Shown here: positions 1 to 8,384 of the stretch, one piece after another
Layout: each line of letters opens with the position of its first letter
Numbering within the stretch: the first letter of the stretch is position 1
The notes under the pieces: model-generated
Told to the model about the DNA's origin: nothing
What the model saw: only the letters and a program-made list of their open reading frames with translations
Databases searched by the model: none
Translations under genes and position numbers: made by a program
Assembly: GCA_023388315.1 (NCBI GenBank)
Contig: JAEWGM010000002.1
Coordinates: forward strand, 19,114 to 83,113
Length of the DNA stretch: 64,000 nucleotides
Source of the DNA: Bacteroidota bacterium
Lineage (GTDB): Bacteria > Bacteroidota > Bacteroidia > Bacteroidales > Dysgonomonadaceae
Reading direction: 5' to 3'

Positions 1-264
1 CGGATTAACCCAGAAAAAGCCCGTTTCACGGAAAGTTCCTTTGTATTTTCCGAAGAAAACCATCACCGATGATTCATTGGGTTCAAGCTTCATCAGCCCC
101 GGCAACAAAAGAAACCAAATAACAGAACCAGCAATTCCCGACACAATGCCCCAGGGGCCTTGGAAAAAAGACCACACAATCAACGCCAACAAGGCGAGTA
201 TAACAAACAACATAACAAAGCCATTGGCTTTAAACCCTTTGTAATTGATTTCTTTTGTCTCCAT
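1..264 (-). CDS. SPFH/band-7 family membrane protein, N-terminal part only
   Basis: The minus strand reads from an ATG at 264 without a stop to the window edge, giving 88 residues; the C-terminus lies outside. Residues ~15-35 and ~39-57 form two hydrophobic segments. They are followed by MKLEPNESSVMVFFGKYKGT, which matches the start of an SPFH (stomatin/prohibitin/flotillin/HflK) domain as found in Bacteroidetes proteins. Family members sit in the membrane with the SPFH domain forming oligomeric scaffolds. Exact function is unknown. No ribosome-binding motif is obvious, as is usual in this phylum. Confidence 0.75.
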   Translation of the reverse strand, partial: METKEINYKGFKANGFVMLFVILALLALIVWSFFQGPWGIVSGIAGSVIWFLLLPGLMKLEPNESSVMVFFGKYKGTFRETGFFWVNP

Positions 265-383
265 AAAAGTAAATTTAAAATGATATTATTTTGATATCAC
301 AAATGTAGGCTTATTTTTTTAATTTGCAAAAGAAAATTTGTTTTTTTGATAAATTTTTCACTTTCATATACTCGTCACCCACC

Positions 384-460
384 TCCCAATGCTCTTCGCT
401 CTTCGCTCTTCGCTCTTTGCCCAACACCCAACGCCCAACGCTCAACGCCCAACGCTCAAT
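384..460. repeat. Array of eleven 7-bp tandem repeats (heptads)
   Basis: Eleven consecutive heptads in one register: tcccaat, then gctcttc three times, gctcttt, gcccaac, acccaac, gcccaac, gctcaac, gcccaac, gctcaat. The consensus is roughly GCYCWWY. It lies in the ~310-bp spacer between the divergent SPFH and M3 peptidase genes. The rest of this spacer is AT-rich with a promoter-like box near 509. The period does not change although the bases do, so it is not a simple microsatellite. It resembles in form the heptanucleotide STRR repeats of cyanobacteria. Confidence 0.85.
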
Positions 461-508
461 GCAATAAACAATTAAGCTAAATCGTTACCGATTTCAATAA
501 AAAAATTA

Positions 509-516
509 TACCTTTG
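509..516 (+). promoter_or_regulatory. Bacteroidetes-type -7 box for the first M3 peptidase
   Basis: TACCTTTG fits TAnnTTTG. It lies 62 bp before the ATG at 578. A clear -33 TTTG is not seen. Confidence 0.45.
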
Positions 517-577
517 CGATAATTTTCAATTTCATGCGCGAAATTAAAATCGTATAAATAAATTAATTAATACTCGA

Positions 578-2704
578 ATGAAAAAAGTACTTTTTATTAT
601 GTTAGCAGCTACCACTCTACTTGCTTGCAACAACTCAACACAAACCTCCCGCAAAAGCTCAGGCGAGCCGGGAAGCATTTTTTTAACCGAATTTGATACG
701 CAATTTGGCATGCCTCCGTTTGACCAAATTGTTTTCGACGATTTCAAACCTGCTTTTCTACAAGGGATGGAAGAACAGGCAAAAGAAATTGACGCGATTG
801 TAAACAATTCCGAAGCACCAACGTTTGAAAACACCATTGTGGCATTAGACAACAGCGGCCGTTTACTCGGACGCGTTTCACGCGTTTTTTACGGACTAAG
901 AGGCGCCGAAACAAACGATTCCATTCAGAAACTGGCATCGGAACTTTCTCCGCTTTTATCGGAACACCGCGATAACATTAACCTGAACGAAAAACTGTTT
1001 GAGCGCATTAAAACGATTCACGACGACAGCGCAAACCTAAGCCTCACCACTGAACAAAAGAAATTACTGAGCGACTACTATAAAGGTTTTGTGCGCTCGG
1101 GCATTATGTTGGAAGAAGACGCGAAAAACAGGTTGCGTGAGATTAACAAAGAAATGTCGGCGCTCACGTTGAAATTTGGCGAAAACTTATTGAACGAAAC
1201 CAACGGTTATAAACTGGTTATCGATGACGAAAAAGACCTCGCAGGCCTTCCCGCCGGCGTGGTGGCAGCCGCTGCCGAAACAGCCAAAAACGAAGGCGAA
1301 GAAGGAAAATGGGTTTTCACCCTTCAAAAACCAAGTTGGTTGCCTTTTTTACAATACGCCGATAACCGCGACTTACGCGAAAAACTGTACAAAGCAATGT
1401 ACATGCGCGGCGACAACGACAACTCGAACGACAACAAAAAAATTATCAACGATTTAACCAACCTACGCATTGAGAGAGCGCAACTCTTGGGATTTGACTC
1501 ACACGCCGATTTTATTTTGGCGGAAAACATGGCGAAAAACCCGGCCAATGTGTATAAATTGCTAAACGAAGTATGGGAATACGCGTTGCCGCAAGCCAAG
1601 AAAGAAGCTGCCGAGTTGCAAGCAATGATTGATGCCGAAGGTGGCGATTTTAAATTGCAATCGTGGGACTGGTGGTATTACACCGAAAAACTGCGCGAGC
1701 AAAAATACGCGCTCAACGAAGAAGAGACTAAACCCTATTTTAAAATGGAAAACGTGCGCGAAGGCGTTTTCATGGTGGCCAACAAATTGTTTGGCTTAAG
1801 CTTCAAAAAATTGGACAACGTGCCCGTTTACCATCCCGAAGTGGAAGCATACGAAGTATTGGATAATGACGGCTCCCACATTGCCGTTTTCTATACCGAT
1901 TATTTCCCCCGCGCGGGCAAAAATGCCGGTGCTTGGATGAGCAGCTTCCGCGGTCAACAAGTGTTGGATGGCGAAAACATTCGTCCGCTTATCTACAACG
2001 TGGGCAATTTCACCCGTCCCACGCAAGACACGCCATCATTGCTTACGTTGGATGAGGTGGAAACGCTTTTCCACGAATTTGGACACGCCTTGCACGGTAT
2101 GTTGTCAAACGTTACCTATTCCGGTGTTGCGGGAACAAGCGTTTCGCGCGACTTTGTGGAGCTTCCCTCTCAAATTATGGAACATTGGGCATTCCATCCC
2201 GAAGTGTTGAAACTGTATGCGAAACATTACGAAACCGGTGAAGTAATTCCCGATTCGCTTATCGAAAAAATAGACGCCGCCTCTAAATTCAATATGGGCT
2301 TCATTACCACCGAGTTTGTAGCTGCAGCGCTGTTAGATATGGATTATCACACGCAAACCAAGCAACAAAACTTCGATGTGCGTGATTTTGAAAAGAAATC
2401 CATGGAGAAAATCGGCCTTATCGATGAAATAATTCCGCGCTATCGCAGTACTTATTTCTCACACATTTTCAGCGGCGGTTATTCATCCGGATATTATGCC
2501 TATATGTGGGCGGAGGTGTTAGACGCGGACGCTTTCCAACCCTTTATTGAAAAAGGCGTTTTCGATCAAACCACGGCACAATCGTTCCGCGACAACGTGC
2601 TCTCGAAAGGCGGATCGGACGACCCGATGGTTCTCTACAAAAAATACAGAGGCGCCGAACCCAATCCCGTCTATTTGTTAAAAAACAGAGGATTTGTACA
2701 ATAA
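578..2704 (+). CDS. M3 family zinc metallopeptidase (Dcp/OpdA-like), lipoprotein
   Basis: A 708-aa oligopeptidase of family M3 (peptidyl-dipeptidase Dcp / oligopeptidase A group), expected to cut short peptides. The zinc motif HEFGH is visible at H499-E500-F-G-H503, followed by ALHGM, with the downstream FVELPSQIMEHW segment carrying the third ligand. The N-terminus MKKVLFIMLAATTLLACNNS has a lipobox with Cys17, so it is probably a periplasmic or outer-membrane lipoprotein. Length is normal for the family. A paralogue at 21854 has a non-lipoprotein signal peptide. The gene stands alone between a promoter-like box at 509 and a hairpin terminator at 2721. Confidence 0.93.
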   Translation: MKKVLFIMLAATTLLACNNSTQTSRKSSGEPGSIFLTEFDTQFGMPPFDQIVFDDFKPAFLQGMEEQAKEIDAIVNNSEAPTFENTIVALDNSGRLLGRVSRVFYGLRGAETNDSIQKLASELSPLLSEHRDNINLNEKLFERIKTIHDDSANLSLTTEQKKLLSDYYKGFVRSGIMLEEDAKNRLREINKEMSALTLKFGENLLNETNGYKLVIDDEKDLAGLPAGVVAAAAETAKNEGEEGKWVFTLQKPSWLPFLQYADNRDLREKLYKAMYMRGDNDNSNDNKKIINDLTNLRIERAQLLGFDSHADFILAENMAKNPANVYKLLNEVWEYALPQAKKEAAELQAMIDAEGGDFKLQSWDWWYYTEKLREQKYALNEEETKPYFKMENVREGVFMVANKLFGLSFKKLDNVPVYHPEVEAYEVLDNDGSHIAVFYTDYFPRAGKNAGAWMSSFRGQQVLDGENIRPLIYNVGNFTRPTQDTPSLLTLDEVETLFHEFGHALHGMLSNVTYSGVAGTSVSRDFVELPSQIMEHWAFHPEVLKLYAKHYETGEVIPDSLIEKIDAASKFNMGFITTEFVAAALLDMDYHTQTKQQNFDVRDFEKKSMEKIGLIDEIIPRYRSTYFSHIFSGGYSSGYYAYMWAEVLDADAFQPFIEKGVFDQTTAQSFRDNVLSKGGSDDPMVLYKKYRGAEPNPVYLLKNRGFVQ

Positions 2705-2720
2705 TTAATCCGCTTCCATT

Positions 2721-2759
2721 GAAATCGTCAGGTTATTTTGTAAATAATCTGACGATTTT
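2721..2759 (+). terminator. Intrinsic terminator after the M3 peptidase
   Basis: A 16-bp stem pairs 2722-2737 with 2743-2758 (one G-T pair, no mismatch) around a 5-base loop, followed by TTTTG. It sits 17 bp after the stop codon. Confidence 0.75.
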
Positions 2760-2783
2760 GTCTTAAAGAAGACAAAAAAGATG

Positions 2784-2791
2784 TATATTTG
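2784..2791 (+). promoter_or_regulatory. Promoter -7 box for secDF
   Basis: TATATTTG matches TAnnTTTG. A TTTTG ends at 2760, 23 bases upstream, in the place of the -33 element. The ATG at 2893 is ~100 bp downstream, so the leader is fairly long. Confidence 0.6.
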
Positions 2792-2892
2792 CACGCTCAA
2801 AATAAAAGGCATCAAAAGTGCCTTTATTTTTGCATGTAAAATCAAATAAAAACCTATTAAACAATAAATTGTAAATAAAAAGTAATATTGAA

Positions 2893-5844
2893 ATGCAAAA
2901 CAAAGGATTTATCAGAGTTTTCAGTATTATTCTAACAGCCATTTGTTTGTTTTACCTCTCATTTTCTATTGTGGGCAGGCAATACAACAAAAAAGCAGAC
3001 CAATACGCAAACGGAAACTTAGCCCTTAAGAATCAATACCTCGATTCTTTATCCACCGAAAAAGTTTTTCTTGGATATACACTGAAACAAGTTCGTGAAA
3101 AAGAAATCGGTTTAGGACTCGACCTCAAAGGCGGTATGAACGTGGTGTTGGAAGTGGATGCTGCAGGAGTATTGAGATCGCTCGCAAACACAGACGACCC
3201 GCAATTCAACCAAGCTTTGCAGGAAACAATTGTTCAAAACAGAAGAGGAAGTTCATCTGACTTTATTTCGCTCTTCCAACAAAATTACGAACGCATAAAT
3301 CCCGACGGAAGGCTGTCAAATATTTTCAGCATTACTATGGGCGACCGCGTAAGCCCAACGGCAAGCAACAACGAAGTAATTTCCACCTTGCGCCAAGAGT
3401 TAGCCAGTGTGGCAAACAACTCGTTCAACGTGTTGGCCACCCGTATAGACCGCTTTGGTGTGGTAGCACCCAATATTCAACGGTTAGATCGCGCGGAACG
3501 CATTTTAATTGAATTACCGGGTATTGATGAGCCGGAGCGTGTGCGTAACCTCTTGCAAGGAAGCGCCAACTTGGAATTCTGGAAAACATACAACACCAAC
3601 GAATTGGGCGTTTATTTCAACCAGCTGAACTCGCTTTCTTCGGAATATGCCATGGCAAAAAGAAGCAACCTTCCCGACACAACCGTTACCGAGGTTGCCG
3701 AACCACAACCCGCGGAAGAAGATTCGCTTTTAGCCGAAGAAACCACCGGTTTACCCGCGCCGTTGTATGTGGAAGAAGCAAAAGAAATTGAAATCGTAAA
3801 AAGTTTCATGGAGTATTTCGACCAACCTTATTACGCGATGGGCGCCCCGGGCCCCATTGTGGGAACGGTTGCCAAAAACGATACTGCCGCGGTAAACTTT
3901 TTATTGCAACGATATAAAGATGTATTCCCAGCCGACGTGCGCTTCAAATGGGGATTCAAACCCATTGACCCGCGCGAAACGTTCTTTGAGCTATTCGCCC
4001 TGAAAGGTGATGGCAGCCGACGCGGCCCTGCATTGGATGGCGACGTGGTAACCAACGCCCGTGCCGACCAAGGACAACAAGGTTCGGCTTGGGAAGTGAA
4101 CATGACGATGAATTCTGCCGGAGCCAGCAGATGGGCAACCATCACTGGAGCCGAAATTGGAAAATCCATCGCCATTGTGTTGGATGGCTACGTTTATTCA
4201 GCGCCTACTGTGAATGGGCGAATTGATGGCGGACGTTCTAACATCACCGGAAACTTCTCACCGCAAGAGGCGCAAGACTTGGAAAACGTGCTCAAATCGG
4301 GTAAAATGCAAGCAGGCGTGCGCATTGTGCAAGAAGACGTGGTGGGCCCATCGTTAGGACAGGAAGCAATTAAAGACGGATTTGTTTCGTTCATCATCGC
4401 GTTAATCGTGCTGTTTATTTTCACTTGCTTGTTATACGGACTTATTCCGGGAATGGTGATTAACGGCGCGCTGCTGTTGAACTTCTTCTTTACATTGGGG
4501 GCTTTGGCTGCTTTCCAAGCAGTGCTCACGTTGCCCGGTATTGCCGGTATGATTCTGTCGCTGGCAATGGCTGTTGACGCCAATGTGCTTATCAACGAGC
4601 GCATTAAGGAAGAACTTGCCGCAGGAAAAGCATTGCGTCGCGCGGTGGAAGACGGGTACAAAAACGCTTTCTCCGCCATTATCGACTCTAACTTAACAAC
4701 CATCATCACGGGTATTATTCTCGCGATGTTCGGAACCGGCGCCATCAGAGGATTTGCCATCACACTGATTATCGGTATTACCGCCTCGTTTATCACCGCT
4801 GTGTTCATCACGCGTATGGTTTACGAAAACCGTTTCGAAAAAGGCAAATGGCTCAATCTTACGTTCAACACGAAATTCTCGAAATCTCTTTTCAAACAAT
4901 ACAGCCTCAATTTCATTCAGAAAAGCAGGAGCGTAATGCTCGCTATCGCGGTATTTATCGTGATAAGTATCGCTTCGCTGTTCATTATGAAACTGAATAC
5001 CGGTATCGACTTCACCGGCGGACGAAATTACATTGTTCGTTTCGACCAACCTGTACGCACGGGAGATGTGCAAAGCGCATTGGTACCTTACTTGGGCGAA
5101 TCGGTTCGGGTAATTACCATCGGTTCCAGCAATCAGGTGCGTATTTCCACCAACTATATGATTGAAGAGGATTCCGACCACATTGAAGAAGAATTGATCG
5201 GCTTGTTGGGACAAGGCTTACAAGAGTTCACCACGCCCGGAAAAACCATCGACGAGCACATACAAAGCTCACAAAAAGTGGGGCCGAGCGTAGCGGAGGA
5301 TATGCTTAAAGACGCGTTTCTCGCGCTGACCATCGCGTTAATTTGTATGGGATTGTATATCTTGCTCCGATTCCGCAACTGGGCGTTCTCTTTGGGAACC
5401 GTTACCGCCCTCGCGGTGGACACGTTCGCGGTGATTGGCCTCTATTCATTGTTGTGGAAAGTGATGCCGTTCTCTATGGAGATTGACCAAACATTTGTGG
5501 CGGCAATTCTTACCATTGTTGGGTACTCAATTAACGATAAAGTGGTGGTGTTCGACCGTGTGCGTGAGTACATGCAACTATATCCCAAACGCGGTTTGGT
5601 AGAGTTGTTCAACGATTCAATGAACGCCACGCTGGCACGTACCATCAACACCAGTGTGAGTACAATATTGGTAATTGTATGTATTCTTTTCTTCGGTGGC
5701 GATGCTGTGAGAAGTTTCGTATTCGCTATGCTTATTGGTGTGGTGGTTGGAACGATAACCAGTTTGTTTGTTGCTTCGCCTGTAGCTTACACCGTGATGA
5801 AGAATCAACGAAATAAAAAACAAGTAGATACAAAAAGAAATTAA
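2893..5844 (+). CDS. secDF: Protein translocase subunit SecDF (fused SecD-SecF)
   Basis: A 983-aa fusion of SecD and SecF, the RND-type subunits that use the proton gradient to pull proteins through SecYEG. The SecD half starts with one membrane segment and DLKGG near residue 77. A periplasmic P1 region follows, containing an acidic linker (~residues 255-300, rich in E and P), then five membrane segments. The SecF half has D706-F-T-G-G710 and a second six-segment block. Fusion is normal in Bacteroidetes. The gene is single, with a promoter at 2784 and a terminator at 5867. Confidence 0.97.
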   Translation: MQNKGFIRVFSIILTAICLFYLSFSIVGRQYNKKADQYANGNLALKNQYLDSLSTEKVFLGYTLKQVREKEIGLGLDLKGGMNVVLEVDAAGVLRSLANTDDPQFNQALQETIVQNRRGSSSDFISLFQQNYERINPDGRLSNIFSITMGDRVSPTASNNEVISTLRQELASVANNSFNVLATRIDRFGVVAPNIQRLDRAERILIELPGIDEPERVRNLLQGSANLEFWKTYNTNELGVYFNQLNSLSSEYAMAKRSNLPDTTVTEVAEPQPAEEDSLLAEETTGLPAPLYVEEAKEIEIVKSFMEYFDQPYYAMGAPGPIVGTVAKNDTAAVNFLLQRYKDVFPADVRFKWGFKPIDPRETFFELFALKGDGSRRGPALDGDVVTNARADQGQQGSAWEVNMTMNSAGASRWATITGAEIGKSIAIVLDGYVYSAPTVNGRIDGGRSNITGNFSPQEAQDLENVLKSGKMQAGVRIVQEDVVGPSLGQEAIKDGFVSFIIALIVLFIFTCLLYGLIPGMVINGALLLNFFFTLGALAAFQAVLTLPGIAGMILSLAMAVDANVLINERIKEELAAGKALRRAVEDGYKNAFSAIIDSNLTTIITGIILAMFGTGAIRGFAITLIIGITASFITAVFITRMVYENRFEKGKWLNLTFNTKFSKSLFKQYSLNFIQKSRSVMLAIAVFIVISIASLFIMKLNTGIDFTGGRNYIVRFDQPVRTGDVQSALVPYLGESVRVITIGSSNQVRISTNYMIEEDSDHIEEELIGLLGQGLQEFTTPGKTIDEHIQSSQKVGPSVAEDMLKDAFLALTIALICMGLYILLRFRNWAFSLGTVTALAVDTFAVIGLYSLLWKVMPFSMEIDQTFVAAILTIVGYSINDKVVVFDRVREYMQLYPKRGLVELFNDSMNATLARTINTSVSTILVIVCILFFGGDAVRSFVFAMLIGVVVGTITSLFVASPVAYTVMKNQRNKKQVDTKRN

Positions 5845-5866
5845 CCTGATCTACTTCGCAGAATAT

Positions 5867-5898
5867 AAAACGGAACGCATTTTTTGTGTTCCGTTTTT
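5867..5898 (+). terminator. Intrinsic terminator after secDF
   Basis: AAAACGGAAC (5867-5876) pairs with GTTCCGTTTT (5888-5897), with three more pairs toward the loop. The right arm ends in a T-run. Confidence 0.8.
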
Positions 5899-5920
5899 GT
5901 TTTTCTATTTATTTATTTCT

Positions 5921-5928
5921 TACATTTG
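5921..5928 (+). promoter_or_regulatory. Promoter -7 box for the PQQ-repeat protein
   Basis: TACATTTG, with TTTG at 5896-5899 twenty-one bases upstream. The ATG follows at 5958, so the leader is short. The -33 element overlaps the T-run of the secDF terminator. Confidence 0.55.
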
Positions 5929-5957
5929 CCATGTAAAAACCACTAAGAAATCTTCAA

Positions 5958-7517
5958 ATGAAAAAACCACTTCTCACCGCGCTGTGTTTGGTTTCGCTGC
6001 AATGCATCCTTGCCCAAAGCAACGCCGCTTTTTTCACCGTTAAAGATACCGTAACAGGCAAACTGCACGACGGGAAAGAAATTTTGGCAAAAGAATATAT
6101 CGCTCCCGAAAAAATTTACGAATGGAACATTTATGAACCCGACAACGATTTGTTGCTGGAACTACGTACCACCGACAAGAGAGGAAGATTCAGAAACAAG
6201 GGCGCGCTTTACGCCATCAAGTTGGATGATAAAAGTATAAAGTGGCAGCGAGATATCGATTACGGTAATTCCGAAACGCGGTACGACAACGATTTTCTGC
6301 TGCTATACCATAAAAACAGAATCCATCGCCTTCATCCCGAAACAGGAAACTCAATGTGGGAATCAAAAAACGATCTTTACTTCATTGAACCACACCTTAA
6401 CATCGGTTTAAGTTATCCGATAGGCAATTTTTCAGACCGAATGAGCGCGATTGACATGAACACGGGCGCCGAATTGTGGAAACAAAAGTTAGACCGCTCT
6501 TACGGCTGGGACGATGTATATATGTACAACGACTCGCTGGTGCTGATTGCAGTAAACGGCATACACGGATTCAACCTGCACAACGGCGGCAATTGGCATT
6601 ACGAGGCCAACACCAACCGAAAAGACATTGGCGCCACCATTGCCAAGAATGTTGCCGGTGCCGTAATTGGTGTTTTAACGGGTGTGGTGGTGTACGACCC
6701 CGAACTGGATATCGCCACCGATATGGTATCTAATATTTTTATTGACCCGGCGGGAAATATTATTCAGGCATCGCGCGATAAAATTGCTTCGTTAACCCCG
6801 CAAGGCGATGAAAATTGGGCCACGCCACTTCCAAAAAACATCACATCAAAGTCAACGTTGTTTCTCATAGACAATACGTTGTATATGATAAACAAAGGTT
6901 TTGCCAAATATAACGGCGATTTTTCAATGGTGGGCGCGCCCTATTTCGCCGCCTTCAACTTGAGCGACGGAAAACAACTTTACTTGAACGAGATTGAGGA
7001 AAAAAGAGATTTCATTCGCAGTTTTCAGGTGATTAACAATCACTTGTTTTTGATTTTCCGCAACAAAATAGCCACGTATTCCCTCGCCGATGGCTCTTTT
7101 CAAAAAGAGTTAATCATTGAAACATTGGACAAGGATGAACAATTGGAAGAGTTTTTCGTGAAGGATATTTTTGTGAAACAAAACGATTCGCTGTTCACCG
7201 ATTTATTGCATGTGAATCCCGAACTCAGCTACGTGAGAACAGACGCGTACAGGGTATTTGGACTGAACGACAATTTAGAACTTACCGAGACCTACAACAA
7301 GGAGCATATTTTTCACAAAACAATGGAGTATGGGCCGTTCACATTCATCACAAACGACGATAAAACCAACATCGTGCTAAACGAAAACCATGAGCCGGTG
7401 GCCGAATTGCAAACTACGTCTCGAATGTTTATCCACGGAAACAAACTATACACAATTGACAAGGAATCGATTCGGGAAACCGATTTGCTACAATTGACAG
7501 AAGATGTGAGATTTTAG
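5958..7517 (+). CDS. Secreted PQQ-like beta-propeller protein, function unknown
   Basis: A 519-aa protein with a signal peptide (MKKPLLTALCLVSLQCILAQ). Several PQQ-type blade motifs are visible: LDDKSIKWQRDIDYG, ETGNSMWESKND and NTGAELWKQKLDRSYG. Each is a strand pair ending in a Trp. A hydrophobic Ala/Gly/Val stretch near residues 230-245 interrupts the blades. Such repeats make a propeller, often used for protein contacts in the envelope (as in BamB), but no family beyond that is recognised and no quinone-binding residues can be assigned. The stop codon lies inside a TTTTAGA-type heptad repeat. Confidence 0.7.
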   Translation: MKKPLLTALCLVSLQCILAQSNAAFFTVKDTVTGKLHDGKEILAKEYIAPEKIYEWNIYEPDNDLLLELRTTDKRGRFRNKGALYAIKLDDKSIKWQRDIDYGNSETRYDNDFLLLYHKNRIHRLHPETGNSMWESKNDLYFIEPHLNIGLSYPIGNFSDRMSAIDMNTGAELWKQKLDRSYGWDDVYMYNDSLVLIAVNGIHGFNLHNGGNWHYEANTNRKDIGATIAKNVAGAVIGVLTGVVVYDPELDIATDMVSNIFIDPAGNIIQASRDKIASLTPQGDENWATPLPKNITSKSTLFLIDNTLYMINKGFAKYNGDFSMVGAPYFAAFNLSDGKQLYLNEIEEKRDFIRSFQVINNHLFLIFRNKIATYSLADGSFQKELIIETLDKDEQLEEFFVKDIFVKQNDSLFTDLLHVNPELSYVRTDAYRVFGLNDNLELTETYNKEHIFHKTMEYGPFTFITNDDKTNIVLNENHEPVAELQTTSRMFIHGNKLYTIDKESIRETDLLQLTEDVRF

Positions 7518-7541
7518 ATTTTTAGATTTTAGACTTTTAGA
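7511..7541. repeat. Short 7/8-bp tandem repeat at a stop codon
   Basis: attttag, atttttag, attttag and acttttag follow each other (period 7-8). The first unit contains the TAG stop of the preceding gene. It is a weaker member of the heptad-repeat class seen at 384-460. Confidence 0.6.
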
Positions 7542-7671
7542 CAGATGGAAGAACGTCAATTGTTAATACTTTGGGGCATTGCAAAAGCCGATTGACGGAG
7601 GAAAAGAATTAAAATAGAAGAATTCTTTGGGGAAATACGCTTAATTTTTTAATTTTGCATCCCAAAACCAC

Positions 7672-7744
7672 GCCACAATAGCTCAGTTGGTAGAGTAACG
7701 CATTCGTAACGCGTCGGTCGCGAGTTCGAGTCTCGCTTGTGGCT
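7672..7744 (+). tRNA. tRNA-Thr (anticodon CGT)
   Basis: A 73-nt cloverleaf. Acceptor GCCACAA pairs perfectly with TTGTGGC, discriminator T. The D-arm is GCTC/GAGT and the T-arm GCGAG-TTCGAGT-CTCGC is perfect. The anticodon loop TTCGTAA places CGT at 7705-7707, reading ACG (Thr). The last pair of the anticodon stem is an A-C mismatch (7702/7710). CCA is not encoded. It lies between the PQQ-repeat gene and the convergent engB gene. Confidence 0.95.
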
Positions 7745-7775
7745 CTTCTTCCTTATCGGTATCCGTTCGCTTTAT

Positions 7776-8372
7776 TTACAGTGTTTTATTAATCGCATCA
7801 ATATAATTCAGCAGTTCTTCCCTGCCCTGCGCCTTTTCGGATGAGGTAACGAAAATAGGTGGCAACTCTTCCCACGTTTCCAATAATTTCTCTTTATAGG
7901 CGTCAATGTTCATTTGCAAACGCCCTGTGCCCAACTTATCAGCTTTGGTGAACACAATGGCAAACGGCACACTGTTTTCACCCAGCCATTCCATAAATTC
8001 AAGATCAATTTTCTGCGGCTCGTGACGGCAATCTACCAACACAAACAGCGCGGTCATTTGTGCGCGTTCCAGCACATAATCTTCAATAATTTTGCGTAAC
8101 CGCTCTCGATTTTCTTTTCCCCGACGGGCATAACCATATCCCGGCAAATCCACCAAATACCACTCGTCGTTAATAATGAAATGGTTGATGAGCATTGTTT
8201 TTCCGGGCGTGGAAGACGTCATGGCCAATCCTTTCCGGTTCGTCAACATATTGATGAGCGACGATTTTCCCACGTTGGAACGCCCAATAAACGCGTACTC
8301 GGGTTTGCCGTCTTGCGGGCATTTTTTGTAATCGGTATTGCTGATGACAAAGGCAGCATCTTTAATAATCAT
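7776..8372 (-). CDS. engB: Ribosome biogenesis GTP-binding protein EngB (YsxC/YihA)
   Basis: A 198-aa small GTPase needed for large-subunit assembly. The GTPase boxes are clear: G1 GRSNVGKSS (residues 30-38), G2 region TSSTPGKT, G3 DLPGYG, G4 TKAD, G5 TSSEK. Length is that of the family. It is the last gene of a minus-strand run HAD-symporter-engB with gaps of 10 and 12 bp, so probably co-transcribed. Start ATG at 8372. Confidence 0.96.
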   Translation of the reverse strand: MIIKDAAFVISNTDYKKCPQDGKPEYAFIGRSNVGKSSLINMLTNRKGLAMTSSTPGKTMLINHFIINDEWYLVDLPGYGYARRGKENRERLRKIIEDYVLERAQMTALFVLVDCRHEPQKIDLEFMEWLGENSVPFAIVFTKADKLGTGRLQMNIDAYKEKLLETWEELPPIFVTSSEKAQGREELLNYIDAINKTL

Positions 8373-8384
8373 ATCGGTAAAAGT

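Noticed and set aside
41..244. 67-aa plus-strand reading frame
   Set aside because: It is antisense to a clear SPFH-protein N-terminus with two membrane segments.
2893..5844. Frame fusion error in secD/secF
   Set aside because: The SecD-SecF fusion is the normal form in Bacteroidetes, and the frame is continuous with all motifs.
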